A stretch of 64,000 bases of DNA, taken from positions 868,001-932,000 of the forward strand of contig NZ_JBBUTK010000001.1 in NCBI RefSeq assembly GCF_039592695.1. The letters run 5' to 3'. Position 1 is the stretch's first letter, and every line of letters starts with the position of its first letter. The notes beneath the pieces are model-generated. The model saw only the letters and a program-made list of their open reading frames with translations. It did not search any database and was not told where the DNA came from. A program made the position numbers and the translations under genes. Origin of the DNA: Flagellimonas_A sp039592695 (lineage in GTDB: Bacteria > Bacteroidota > Bacteroidia > Flavobacteriales > Flavobacteriaceae). Shown here piece after piece: positions 18,026 to 26,671 of this stretch.

Positions 18026-18248
18026 CCTGTTGGATGATATCAGAAACTTTTAGTGGACTATTTCCGCTTTGTAAACCAATATCAATTGCATTCTTAAGTT
18101 CCAACAGTTTCGCGTTTTCTTGTTGGTCTTTGCGGACTAAATCCCTAATGTACTCGCTATCATTAGTAAAATCTCCGCTCTGAACACGCAATTTTATCCA
18201 ATTGTCTTGTTGGTTTGTAAAGGTTATAGATTTTCTTATGGTATCCAT
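18006..18248 (-). CDS. parD: ParD-family antitoxin
   Basis: An 80-residue ribbon-helix-helix antitoxin. IRKSITFTNQQDNWIKLRVQSGDFTNDSEYIRDLVRKDQQ matches the ParD N-terminal DNA-binding region, and the C-terminal part (PLKVSDIIQQVDSGKL) would bind the toxin. The start at 18248 (MDTIRKS) is the normal ParD N-terminus; the longer ORF is not. ParD proteins usually repress their own operon. Confidence 0.88.
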   Translation of the reverse strand: MDTIRKSITFTNQQDNWIKLRVQSGDFTNDSEYIRDLVRKDQQENAKLLELKNAIDIGLQSGNSPLKVSDIIQQVDSGKL

Positions 18249-18337
18249 GATTTGAAAATATGGTGCAATATAGCTAATATTTGCACCAGTTGTATCCGTA
18301 ATCATATATTAAATTTTTGTCTTTCCCGAATCATCAT

Positions 18338-18394
18338 TCATACTTCTCATTTCGTATTTCCTACTTCAAACTTCGTATTTCTCATTTCGTATTT
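18338..18394. repeat. dispersed intergenic repeat, family C (TTCGTATTTC words)
   Basis: A tract of near-tandem words, including CATTTCGTATTTC, CTACTTCAAACTTCG and TATTTCTCATTTCG. Similar tracts occur at 31101-31167 and 46910-46942, always intergenic. It lies directly upstream of the symporter gene. Confidence 0.5.
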
Positions 18395-18425
18395 AAAAAA
18401 GTATCTTACCACACAAAACTAAACT

Positions 18426-19751
18426 ATGCGAAAATTGGAACTGCATTGGCAAATCCTGATTGGAATGTTGCTGGGCATTGTTTTCGGATTTGTCATGACC
18501 TATCCTGATTGGGGTCGTGATTTTGTAACGGATTGGATTACTCCGTTCGGGACCATCTTCGTGAATTTGTTGAAATTGATTGCCATTCCCTTGATTTTGG
18601 CATCGCTCATCAAAGGTATTTCTGATTTAAAGGACATCTCAAAGTTCAGGAATATCGGTCTCAGAACGATTGTCATCTATATCTGTACGACCGTGGTTGC
18701 CATAACCGTTGGGTTGCTTTTGGTCAATGCCATACAACCTGGCGAAGGCATTTCACAAGACACGATTGATAAATTGACGGAAACCTACGCTACCGACAAA
18801 GGAGTGACCGATAAGTTGGAAGAGGCCTCGCGCCAAAAAGAAAGCGGGCCGCTACAATTTTTGGTCGATATGGTGCCTGAAAATGCCCTCAATGCGATGA
18901 CCGATAACAGTTTGATGCTGCAGGTCATTTTCTTTGCTATTTTTCTGGGCATTTCAATGTTGCTCATCGGTGAAAAAGATTCAAAGCCGCTGAAAGCCTT
19001 TTTTGATTCCCTGAACGAAGTGGTGCTCAAGATGGTCGATTTGATCATGCTCACGGCACCCTATGCCGTATTTGCCCTCTTGGCGGGCGTGGTGGTATCA
19101 TCTAGTGACCCTGAACTGTTGTTGGCTTTGTTGAAATACTCTGGGGTGGTGATTTTGGGCCTTTTGTTGATGATTGTTTTCTACAGCATTGTGGTCTCGA
19201 CCTTTACACGCTATAATCCGTTGACGTTTTTGAGCAAGATTAGTCCGGCACAATTGCTGGCATTTTCAACCAGTTCAAGTGCCGCCACCTTACCGGTGAC
19301 CATGGAGCGGGTTGAAGAGCATATTGGTGTTGACAAAGAGGTTTCCAGTTTTGTGCTTCCGGTCGGAGCCACCATTAATATGGACGGCACCAGTCTCTAC
19401 CAAGGTGTGGCAGCAGTATTCATCGCCCAGGCACTCGGCTTTCCGTTAGATTTGTCAGGGCAGTTGACCATTGTATTGACTGCGCTTTTGGCCTCTATTG
19501 GCTCGGCCGCCGTACCCGGGGCGGGCATGGTCATGTTGGTTATTGTACTGGAATCCATCAACTTTCCGGCAGATAAACTGGCCATTGGTCTGGCCTTGAT
19601 TTTTGCGGTCGATAGGCCGTTGGATATGTGCCGTACGGTTGTAAACGTGACCGGTGATGCTACCGTATCAATGATGGTGGCCAAATCAGTTGGAAAACTT
19701 GGAAAGCCCAAGGTGAAAAATTGGGACGACCACTATGAAGAAGTGAAGTAG
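18426..19751 (+). CDS. dicarboxylate/amino acid:cation symporter (DAACS family)
   Basis: A 441-residue inner-membrane transporter with about eight transmembrane helices and two re-entrant loops. Signature segments are AFSTSSSAATLP (serine-rich hairpin), NMDGTSLYQ and a C-terminal DRPLDMCRTVVNVTGDAT, the substrate-binding helix 8 region. DAACS proteins (GltP, DctA, GltPh) import glutamate, aspartate or C4-dicarboxylates with Na+ or H+. Length is normal. No regulator is adjacent. Confidence 0.93.
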   Translation: MRKLELHWQILIGMLLGIVFGFVMTYPDWGRDFVTDWITPFGTIFVNLLKLIAIPLILASLIKGISDLKDISKFRNIGLRTIVIYICTTVVAITVGLLLVNAIQPGEGISQDTIDKLTETYATDKGVTDKLEEASRQKESGPLQFLVDMVPENALNAMTDNSLMLQVIFFAIFLGISMLLIGEKDSKPLKAFFDSLNEVVLKMVDLIMLTAPYAVFALLAGVVVSSSDPELLLALLKYSGVVILGLLLMIVFYSIVVSTFTRYNPLTFLSKISPAQLLAFSTSSSAATLPVTMERVEEHIGVDKEVSSFVLPVGATINMDGTSLYQGVAAVFIAQALGFPLDLSGQLTIVLTALLASIGSAAVPGAGMVMLVIVLESINFPADKLAIGLALIFAVDRPLDMCRTVVNVTGDATVSMMVAKSVGKLGKPKVKNWDDHYEEVK

Positions 19752-19756
19752 GTATT

Positions 19757-19930
19757 GGTTAAAAGTTATTAGTTAATAGTGTTTTCAGGGAATATAAAAA
19801 ATTATATCCCTATCGGGAATGTTATTTAAAAGAGATAATCCAAATCCAGGAATATGTACATATTTTATGCTAATAATTTCAATGGATTTTTGAACTTCCC
19901 CCAATAACCATTAACTTTTAACCATTAACT
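19757..19930. repeat. intergenic inverted repeat, family B (AGTTAAT / ATTAACT words)
   Basis: GGTTAAAAGTTATTAGTTAA near 19757 is mirrored by AATAACCATTAACTTTTAAC near 19903, the two flanking about 120 bases between the symporter and the ATP-grasp gene. Related structures occur at 28391-28454 and 51790-51849. No gene was seen inside. Confidence 0.5.
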
Positions 19931-19938
19931 CAACTGCC

Positions 19939-20970
19939 ATGAACATCTGTTTTCTAATGTACCCATGGGAAGAAATCGACCCAGAAAACGACACCAGCCT
20001 TGCACTGATTCACGAGTGCGTAAAGCGCACCCACGGGGTGGCAATCTGTACTCCAGCAAACTTGACCATACGAAACAGTGTCACTTCGGCTTTTTGTACG
20101 GTCATCAATCGATTGGATAAAGTGCCCAGCAGCCTTAAATCATTTTACAAACAGGCCACTATTCGTGAAGAAATGCTTCCACTGGCAGGTTTTGACGTCA
20201 TTTTTATGCGCGCCAATCCGCCATTGGACCCCTTGATGCTCAATTTTTTGGATTCCGTGAAAGACGATGTCTTTATTGTCAACTCCCTTCAGGGATTGCG
20301 GGAAGCAAACAACAAGCTCTACACGGCGGCTTTTGGCGATAGCCACAGCAACATCATTCCTGTGACCCATGTTTCCAAGAACAAGAATTATTTGGTCAAA
20401 CAGATCAAGGAATCCCCAGCGGAAAAGATGATTCTAAAACCACTGAACGGGTTTGGGGGTTCAGGGGTCATCCTCATAGAGAAGTCTGCAATGAGCAATA
20501 TCAAATCATTGCTAGACTTTTATGTAACCAACTCAGATGGAACATCCAACTACGTTATACTTCAAGAATACATTGAAGGTGCTGATGAAGGTGACATCCG
20601 TATTTTATTGTTGAACGGTGAGCCGATTGGAGCCATGCGGCGGCGACCCGGTAATGATGACCACCGTTCGAATGTGTCGGCGGGGGGATCCGTTGAAAAA
20701 CACTCCTTGACCAAACATGAAAAAGCATTGTGCAAGCAAATTGGCCCAAAATTGGTCAAAGATGGACTTTATTTTGTGGGGATTGATGTCATTGGCGGCA
20801 AATTGGTAGAGGTCAATGTGATGTCCCCAGGTGGGATTACCTATATGAACAAGGTCTATAAGACCAAGATCCAATGTCAGGTCATCGATTTCATTGAGAG
20901 TAAGGTCTTGGACAAGCTACAGGCTTTTGATAGGCGCTCACGACTTCGAAAAGAGGTTGAGGATGCTTAA
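19939..20970 (+). CDS. ATP-grasp ligase, glutathione-synthetase (GshB)-like
   Basis: A 343-residue ATP-grasp protein of the prokaryotic glutathione synthetase type: MNICFLMYPWEEIDPENDTSLAL start, MRANPPLDP, KPLNGFGGSGV (ATP loop), LQEYIEGADEGDIRILLLNGEPIGAMRR, and VEVNVMSPGGI at the metal site. GshB condenses gamma-Glu-Cys with Gly. Here it overlaps an N-formylglutamate-amidohydrolase-like gene (ATGCTTAA, 8 bases) that itself overlaps a DUF1704 metallopeptidase gene. A true GshB partner (GshA) is absent, so it more likely ligates another amino acid or peptide. Confidence 0.85.
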   Translation: MNICFLMYPWEEIDPENDTSLALIHECVKRTHGVAICTPANLTIRNSVTSAFCTVINRLDKVPSSLKSFYKQATIREEMLPLAGFDVIFMRANPPLDPLMLNFLDSVKDDVFIVNSLQGLREANNKLYTAAFGDSHSNIIPVTHVSKNKNYLVKQIKESPAEKMILKPLNGFGGSGVILIEKSAMSNIKSLLDFYVTNSDGTSNYVILQEYIEGADEGDIRILLLNGEPIGAMRRRPGNDDHRSNVSAGGSVEKHSLTKHEKALCKQIGPKLVKDGLYFVGIDVIGGKLVEVNVMSPGGITYMNKVYKTKIQCQVIDFIESKVLDKLQAFDRRSRLRKEVEDA

Positions 20971-21787
20971 GCTTCCCGTTGCCGAGATCATCGATAAGAT
21001 TGAAAAGGGGGAAACTTTTGAAGCCGTTTCTTCTGACTATTCTTTTACCCTAAAAATCGAAGAATACGTACCCTATGTCTGTGGCGCGGTGCATGATGGG
21101 CATCAATTCAGAAAATCCCTTTGGGAAAACTGTATCCATACGGAATACGAACGCTGGTATGAAGAGGATCCCTGTACCAAGCAAATGGTACAAACACACC
21201 CCATAGTCATTGCTGGAATGGACAGTCGTTTTGAATATGACCTGAATCGCGCCCCTCAAACCGCCATCTATGAGGATGCCTGGGGGAAAAAATTGTGGAG
21301 GAATCCTTTGGCCACCAAAGAGATCGATATGAGCCAAGCAAAACATCGGGCTTTTTATATGGTGGTCAACACACTGATTTCAAAATTGGAATCCCTCCAC
21401 AAAAAAGTACTGGTGTTCGATATGCACAGTTACAATTGGAAGCGCTGGGAGAGGGAAGTGCCCACGTGGAATCTGGGTACGGCCAATATTGACAATGACC
21501 GTTTTGGCCAAATTGCCCATGACTGGAGCATAAAATTAGGGCAGATGCAACTGCCAAACGAAATCAAATCCACTTCAAAAATCAATGACACCTTCCAAGG
21601 AAACGGCTATTTTCTAAAATACATCACCCAGAATTTTAATAAAACCCTTGTTTTGGCCACTGAAATAGCAAAAGTGTATTGTGATGAGCTTTCAGAGGTA
21701 ATTTATCCAGAAGTGGTGCAATCGGTAGAAAACCAATTGCGAGATTTGATACCTTTGCAAGTCAAAGAATTCACGAGCACCCCATGA
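20963..21787 (+). CDS. N-formylglutamate amidohydrolase-like protein
   Basis: A 274-residue protein resembling the N-formylglutamate amidohydrolase/HutG2 fold: VPHV-like entry YVPYVCGAVHDGH, YERWYEEDPCT, DSRFEYDLNRAP and the metal-site-like DMHSYNW. These enzymes are zinc hydrolases acting on N-acyl-glutamate or peptide substrates. No histidine-utilisation genes are nearby, so the name reflects fold only. The start at 20963 makes an 8-base overlap with the ligase gene; the stop overlaps the next ATG (ATGA). Confidence 0.78.
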   Translation: MLKLPVAEIIDKIEKGETFEAVSSDYSFTLKIEEYVPYVCGAVHDGHQFRKSLWENCIHTEYERWYEEDPCTKQMVQTHPIVIAGMDSRFEYDLNRAPQTAIYEDAWGKKLWRNPLATKEIDMSQAKHRAFYMVVNTLISKLESLHKKVLVFDMHSYNWKRWEREVPTWNLGTANIDNDRFGQIAHDWSIKLGQMQLPNEIKSTSKINDTFQGNGYFLKYITQNFNKTLVLATEIAKVYCDELSEVIYPEVVQSVENQLRDLIPLQVKEFTSTP

Positions 21788-22956
21788 TAGAAGAAAAAGA
21801 GCGACAGGCACTGCAACAATACTATGCCGACCTTTTCGAAATCGACGCGAACCTTGACCGACTGGTCAAACGCATCGAGCTGTTGAATTATGTGAATCCG
21901 CAGAACATTGAAAAAGAGAAGCACCGCTTTTTTGCCTCCAAATATAGCATTGAGCCTGAATTTAAGTACCCAAAGGTCAAATTTAACCCCTTCAAATTAC
22001 AGCGGCTCTTTTTTGCCCAACGGTTGGAAAGGATTCAAGATGATACCGTTCGGAAAATGTATACCGACGTCATCAACTACTATTCAAACATGATTCAGTG
22101 CATTGAGACAATTGGCAAGGGAAAGCGTTTTTATTACAACTCCCTCAGTGTGTATGGCACACCTACGGAAAAAGACGTGCAGAATGCCCAATTTATTTTG
22201 CACTACGAAGATGAGCCACTTTCGATGGATATGGAGAAGGTGTTCACACCACTGGAAGCCAAGGAATATTTCATGGAATTTTCCCAACAGTATGATTTTC
22301 CCCTACAGGTGCGCTTTTCAACCCATATTGCTGCCGATGCCATGGTAAGCAACAGCTCAAAAACACTGATTATCAAAAAAAACAGCAAGTTCAGCAAAAA
22401 CCAATTGCTGACCTTGGCGAACCACGAAATCGGAGTACACTTGGTAACGACTTTTAATGGGTTGGAACAACCTTTGAAGATATTTTCAAACGGGATGCCC
22501 AAAAATGTGGAGACCCAAGAGGGGCTTGCCATCTTGAGCGAGTACATGGGCGGTGCGCTTACACTAAAACGGCTGAAAGAACTGGCCCACAGGGTCATGG
22601 CTTCGGATAGTCTTATTAAGGGATACAGCTTTGCTGACACCTTTGATTTGATTCACAACAAGTACAAATTGGATCGCGAAGAGGCGTTTTCAATAACCCT
22701 TCGAGCCCACAGAGGTGGGGGTTTCACGAAAGACAGGTTATATCTTAGCGGGCTCAGAAAAATCTTCAAGTGCTACAAGAAAGAAGAAAACATGGAAGTG
22801 CTTTTTATGGGTAAAGTCTCTTTGGATGATGTGGAAAACATCAAATACTTGCGAAAACTGGGGTTGGTTCAAAAAATAACCCATAAAAGCCATTCTTTTG
22901 ACCAAAAACTGAACACCAACAGTACGCTGGACTTTATCCTAAATAATCTGAAATAG
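21784..22956 (+). CDS. QEGLA-motif DUF1704 protein (MATCAP-like zinc carboxypeptidase)
   Basis: A 390-residue protein of DUF1704, annotated in databases as flavohemoglobin expression-modulating QEGLA motif protein. A HExxxH motif is visible as NHEIGVH (His about 214, Glu 215, His 219), followed by TQEGLA (Glu about 246), the likely third zinc ligand. The eukaryotic DUF1704 protein MATCAP is a tubulin tyrosine carboxypeptidase with this metal site, so a C-terminal-residue-removing activity is plausible. It is the last gene of the ligase/amidohydrolase/peptidase operon and abuts the convergent DCC gene with no spacer. Confidence 0.85.
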   Translation: MIEEKERQALQQYYADLFEIDANLDRLVKRIELLNYVNPQNIEKEKHRFFASKYSIEPEFKYPKVKFNPFKLQRLFFAQRLERIQDDTVRKMYTDVINYYSNMIQCIETIGKGKRFYYNSLSVYGTPTEKDVQNAQFILHYEDEPLSMDMEKVFTPLEAKEYFMEFSQQYDFPLQVRFSTHIAADAMVSNSSKTLIIKKNSKFSKNQLLTLANHEIGVHLVTTFNGLEQPLKIFSNGMPKNVETQEGLAILSEYMGGALTLKRLKELAHRVMASDSLIKGYSFADTFDLIHNKYKLDREEAFSITLRAHRGGGFTKDRLYLSGLRKIFKCYKKEENMEVLFMGKVSLDDVENIKYLRKLGLVQKITHKSHSFDQKLNTNSTLDFILNNLK

Positions 22957-23364
22957 TCATCCCAAAAACTTGGCCTGTAATTCTGGGGTAGGAATCATGC
23001 ATTGGTCTTTTCTTCCAAACCACTTATAGCGGTTTTTGGCCACAAAATCATAAATGATGTTTCGAAAACTCTTCGGAATCCATTTAAAAACCTGCAGTGC
23101 CTTCCAAAGTCCGCCAAACTCATTGGCGATTTCCAGAGCGGCATCTGATTTGACATAATACGCCATGCCCGGTTCTATCAAAATAATGGAATCTACCTTT
23201 GAGGTATCAATTTGATGTTCTCTGATGAGCTGTTCACCGATGTCACTTTGCAGGGCAGCATAGCGAAAGACATCCTTTTTATCACGCTTGATGACAAATT
23301 GAATGGCCCCGTTGCAGAGGTTACAGACCCCGTCAAAAAGTATGATTTTTTTTGAGTCAGCCAT
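22957..23364 (-). CDS. DCC-family thiol-disulfide oxidoreductase-like protein (DUF393)
   Basis: A 135-residue protein with the DUF393/YuxK signature FDGVCNLCNGAIQFVIKRD at residues about 9-28, i.e. the DxxCxxC thioredoxin-like active site after which the family is named. ALQSDIGEQL and a C-terminal NRYKWFGRKDQCMIP also fit. The redox partner is unknown. It begins in its own transcript and converges on the DUF1704 operon. Confidence 0.9.
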   Translation of the reverse strand: MADSKKIILFDGVCNLCNGAIQFVIKRDKKDVFRYAALQSDIGEQLIREHQIDTSKVDSIILIEPGMAYYVKSDAALEIANEFGGLWKALQVFKWIPKSFRNIIYDFVAKNRYKWFGRKDQCMIPTPELQAKFLG

Positions 23365-23422
23365 AAATTTTCATTTCCTTGAAGATGGAAATCTTTGTTC
23401 AAATTCCCAATCCCGCGAACCT

Positions 23423-23439
23423 GTCCGCCTTAAGCGGAC
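23423..23439. repeat. REP-like palindrome (family A, single stem)
   Basis: GTCCGC-CTTAA-GCGGAC, with further outer complementarity ATTCCC/GGGAAT around 23403-23448. It lies between the DCC gene and the NAD(P)-binding protein gene and is related to the double hairpins at 2357 and 30983. Confidence 0.55.
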
Positions 23440-23566
23440 ACGGGAATCTATTCATCCACAATGCAAAGATACGACGGAGCGGAAAGAAAAACCAGTATAC
23501 GCAGGCTGCCCAACAATTCAGGGGGCCAAGGTTGGTCTTACGGTCATGGTCAAAGTGGCAAACCTT

Positions 23567-24214
23567 TCATTTTTCCTCTGACACCATTGAATCTAGGGCT
23601 TCACTTATTGAGGTTTCTCCGTTCAAGATTTCATACGTTTTATCGGATGGACCATTATCATGCAATGAACAGATCAAGGTCTGGGCTACATCAGCGCGAC
23701 TTATCTCTCCTCTGTGGCCAAGTTTTTTGGCTATTTCAATTGTACCTTTTGCGTCGTCGTTGGTGAGGGAGCCAGGCCTTACAATGGCGTACCTAAGATT
23801 ACTTTTTTTGAGGTATTCGTCGGCATTGTGCTTGGCTTGTAGGTATTCTTGTAACTCATTGGCCTGTCCTGGTTCATCGGCCCCCATCGAGCTTAACATT
23901 ACGAACTTTTTGATGTTTGCATTGTTTGAGGCATCAATTAATTTTTTGGCACCTTCTTGGTCAACTTCAACTACTTTTTTACCCCCTGAACCTGCAGCAA
24001 ATATGACTTTGTCAATACCTTTTACGGTGTGGGATATATCTTTCTCCAAATCACCCAGCACTGCATCAATTCCCTTAATCTTGAATTGCTCTATTTGTGA
24101 TTCCTCACGCACCATGGCAACTGGTTTAAAATATTGAGACTTGGCCAAAAGATTTATTATTTGCTTCCCGGTATTCCCGTTTGCACCAGCCACTAATATA
24201 TTTTCCATATTCAT
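23567..24214 (-). CDS. NAD(P)H-binding SDR-like protein (NmrA/YwnB type)
   Basis: A 215-residue atypical short-chain dehydrogenase. The N-terminal Rossmann motif is ILVAGANGNTGKQIINLL; ILSSMGADEP-like FVMLSSMGADEPG and YAIVRPGSLTND match NAD(P)-binding proteins of the YwnB/NmrA group. These are NADPH sensors or flavin/quinone reductase-like. Substrate unknown. The start is ambiguous between two Met codons two residues apart. Confidence 0.88.
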   Translation of the reverse strand: MNMENILVAGANGNTGKQIINLLAKSQYFKPVAMVREESQIEQFKIKGIDAVLGDLEKDISHTVKGIDKVIFAAGSGGKKVVEVDQEGAKKLIDASNNANIKKFVMLSSMGADEPGQANELQEYLQAKHNADEYLKKSNLRYAIVRPGSLTNDDAKGTIEIAKKLGHRGEISRADVAQTLICSLHDNGPSDKTYEILNGETSISEALDSMVSEEK

Positions 24215-24309
24215 ATTTTTTATTGTGTGTAAACTAGTACGAATGTTTGCAATCTATGGCCGAGAATGGTTTTTATCTTAACGTATTTGAACGTAAAGCT
24301 TGATTTTTG

Positions 24310-24478
24310 TTAGAGGGTGTTCAAGAAGTTGGTCAAATCTGTCTCTTTGTCAAGCTGCAATTTCTTTTTTATGAGCATCGCACTATCCGAACTAAGGCTA
24401 AGATGAGATTTCTCAATCCCTTTACTGATTTCGAAAAGACAATAATAATATAATCCTGAATTTACGGTATGATCAAAT
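24310..24478 (-). pseudogene. possible gene relic downstream of mutS2
   Basis: This 264-base intergenic region contains, on the minus strand, an open frame without a start codon reading LYYYCLFEISKGIEK, SDSAMLIKKKLQLD and TDLTNFLNTL before a TAA. The amino acid texture looks protein-like, but no family was recognised, and the frame runs in from the mutS2 3' end. It may be a decayed gene fragment or chance. Confidence 0.2.
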
Positions 24479-26671
24479 TCAGGCCTTCCCCTTGGGAGAA
24501 GGTTTGGAAGGGGCCACCAACTCTAACTGATCCACGCTTACATTGGTGGTAAACATGCCATAGTTGACCACGGCCTTATTTTTTTCCAATCTGTCAATGC
24601 TGCCAACGGCCTTGCCATCATGCATGCGCACGCGGTCACCAATCTTAAAAACGGGTCTGGGCTTGTTCTGCTCTTTTTGGATGGCTTTTTTCTTTTCCAC
24701 CTTTTTCTGTTCCCTGACCTTGACGATTTTCTGCTGTAATTCGTTTGCAGTTTGTTTCTTTTCCGCTTTCTTGGCTTTTGCTTCCTTCGCAGAGGTTTTC
24801 TTTCGTTTGCTGTTCTCCGTTTCTACGATGCGAAGCAACTCAGAGATCAATGGGCGTTTCTTCTGGTCATGAAAATACTTTTCTGCGGCATCGCTGACCT
24901 TATTGCCCAAATGAACCATACGCTGGTTATGGTCATAAAGTTCTTGGTAGTTCTCCAGTTTTGATTTGACCTTGGCATTGAGTTTTTCCAGCCGTTCTGC
25001 TTCTTCACGGGCCTTTGCCTCTTCGTCTTGAAGGCGTGAGCCCGTTTTCTCCATTTTGCTGCGCTGCTTTTGCAGTTTTGAGATGGTGGCATCAAAGCGA
25101 ACCTTGCCGCGGTCTATCTTTTTCTTGGCCTTGTTGATGAGGGAGTAGGGAATACCGTTTTTCTGGGCCACCTCAAACGTAAATGAGCTTCCCGCTTCTC
25201 CCAAGACTAGTTTAAAGGTCGGTTCGAGCGTTCTATTGTCAAATAACATGTTGGCATTGGTGGCGTGAGGCAGTTCGTTGGCCAATAATTTAAGGTTGGC
25301 ATAGTGGGTAGTGATGACCCCGTAGGAATTACGTTCGTAAAAAACCTCTAAAAAAGCTTCTGCCAAGGCACCCCCGAGTTCTGGGTCAGAACCCGTACCA
25401 AATTCGTCGATGAGAAAAAGTGTTTGGTCATTGCACTTCTTCAAAAATTGGTTCATGTTTTTCAGACGGTAGCTATACGTGCTCAAGTGGTTCTCGATAC
25501 TCTGGTTATCGCCAATATCCGTCAAAATCTTTTCGAACAAACACACTGAACTCCTTTCATGAACGGGGATTAGAAGTCCTGATTGAAGCATTACTTGAAG
25601 TAGTCCGATGGTCTTTAAGGTGATACTTTTTCCTCCCGCATTGGGGCCTGAAATAACAATAATCCGGTTTTCGGGATGCAGTTCGATGGTTTGCGGCCAT
25701 GTTTTTTCATTTTTTCGCTCATTGGAAAGGTAGAGCAGGGGATGATAGGCATCAATCAGTTCCAGCCGCTTCTCTTCATTGATTTCGGGCAGTATGGCAT
25801 TCATCTCAGAAGCATATTTGGCTTTTGCCGCCGTAATGTCAATGTGTGCCAAATAGTCTTGATGCGTGGCAAGTAATTCGGAATAGGGGCGTATATAGTT
25901 TGTAAGTTGGAGAAGAATGCGTTGAATTTCCTCCTTTTCGTCGTACTCCAAATTGTTCAGCTCACGGGTATGTGACAGCGTTGCCTCTGGAATGATGTAC
26001 ACGATGCTTCCCGTTTTGGAGTTGCCCATGACCGTACCGCGTACTTTCTTGCGATACATCGCCTTCACGGCCAAGACACGGCGGTTCTCGACCACGGATT
26101 CACGGATTTCATCCAAAAACTCTGCTGTCTGGTAACGCTGCAATGCGCCGTTGAAACTGGAGTTTATCTTTGATCGGACCTCATTGATGCTTCTGCGGAT
26201 ATTCTTCAGAGAAACGGAGGCATCATCGCGTATCTCCCCAAATTTGTCGATAACATTGCCAATCTCTTCGGGAATGGCAGTGTTCTCTTCCAAAGCTTCC
26301 GTCAGTTCGAACAACAACGGATAGTACTCCTTAAACTTTTTGAGGAATTTTTTATGAATGGCCACCGTGTTGCACAAGGAAGCGATTCTGCGAAATCCAG
26401 AAACCTCCAGCACCGTGTTTTCAATTTTCAACAATTTCAATTCGCCATTGATGGCATCAAATCCGTGATTGGGAATGCGATTTTCATTGGTGTAGGAGGA
26501 AAGGTACTCTGAAGTCTGCCCCAGCACCTTGAAGAGTTCCGTTTTGTCATCGATGGGCTTGATCTCAGCTACGGACTTTTTGCCCAATTCGGTATTGCAG
26601 CGACCGACCAAGTGGTCGAGCACGGTAGGAAATTCAAGGTCTTGAAGCGTTTTGGTGTGTATTTGGCCCAT
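24479..26671 (-). CDS. mutS2: MutS2-like ATPase lacking the Smr domain
   Basis: A 730-residue MutS-family ATPase. After a helical clamp region (1-330) comes the ABC-type ATPase with Walker A GPNAGGKS, the Q-loop region, Walker B FLIDEFGTGSDPELGG and ITTHYANLK. A long Lys/Glu-rich coiled coil (about 520-660) follows, then a small KOW-like domain (FKIGDRVRMHDGKAVGSIDRLEKNKAVVNYG). It ends without the C-terminal Smr nuclease domain of B. subtilis MutS2. MutS2 proteins act on recombination intermediates or collided ribosomes. Its ATG shares one base with the stop of the upstream esterase gene (TAATG). The last residues (PSKPSPKGKA) come from a repeat-like sequence. Confidence 0.9.
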   Translation of the reverse strand: MGQIHTKTLQDLEFPTVLDHLVGRCNTELGKKSVAEIKPIDDKTELFKVLGQTSEYLSSYTNENRIPNHGFDAINGELKLLKIENTVLEVSGFRRIASLCNTVAIHKKFLKKFKEYYPLLFELTEALEENTAIPEEIGNVIDKFGEIRDDASVSLKNIRRSINEVRSKINSSFNGALQRYQTAEFLDEIRESVVENRRVLAVKAMYRKKVRGTVMGNSKTGSIVYIIPEATLSHTRELNNLEYDEKEEIQRILLQLTNYIRPYSELLATHQDYLAHIDITAAKAKYASEMNAILPEINEEKRLELIDAYHPLLYLSNERKNEKTWPQTIELHPENRIIVISGPNAGGKSITLKTIGLLQVMLQSGLLIPVHERSSVCLFEKILTDIGDNQSIENHLSTYSYRLKNMNQFLKKCNDQTLFLIDEFGTGSDPELGGALAEAFLEVFYERNSYGVITTHYANLKLLANELPHATNANMLFDNRTLEPTFKLVLGEAGSSFTFEVAQKNGIPYSLINKAKKKIDRGKVRFDATISKLQKQRSKMEKTGSRLQDEEAKAREEAERLEKLNAKVKSKLENYQELYDHNQRMVHLGNKVSDAAEKYFHDQKKRPLISELLRIVETENSKRKKTSAKEAKAKKAEKKQTANELQQKIVKVREQKKVEKKKAIQKEQNKPRPVFKIGDRVRMHDGKAVGSIDRLEKNKAVVNYGMFTTNVSVDQLELVAPSKPSPKGKA

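Noticed and set aside
23379..24137. A 252-residue open frame antisense to the NmrA-like gene
   Set aside because: It runs opposite a gene with clear Rossmann and SDR motifs and has a low-complexity Ser/Leu composition, typical of a shadow frame.
24310..24500. A short intact gene after mutS2
   Set aside because: No start codon in frame after the mutS2 stop; listed only as a low-confidence relic.
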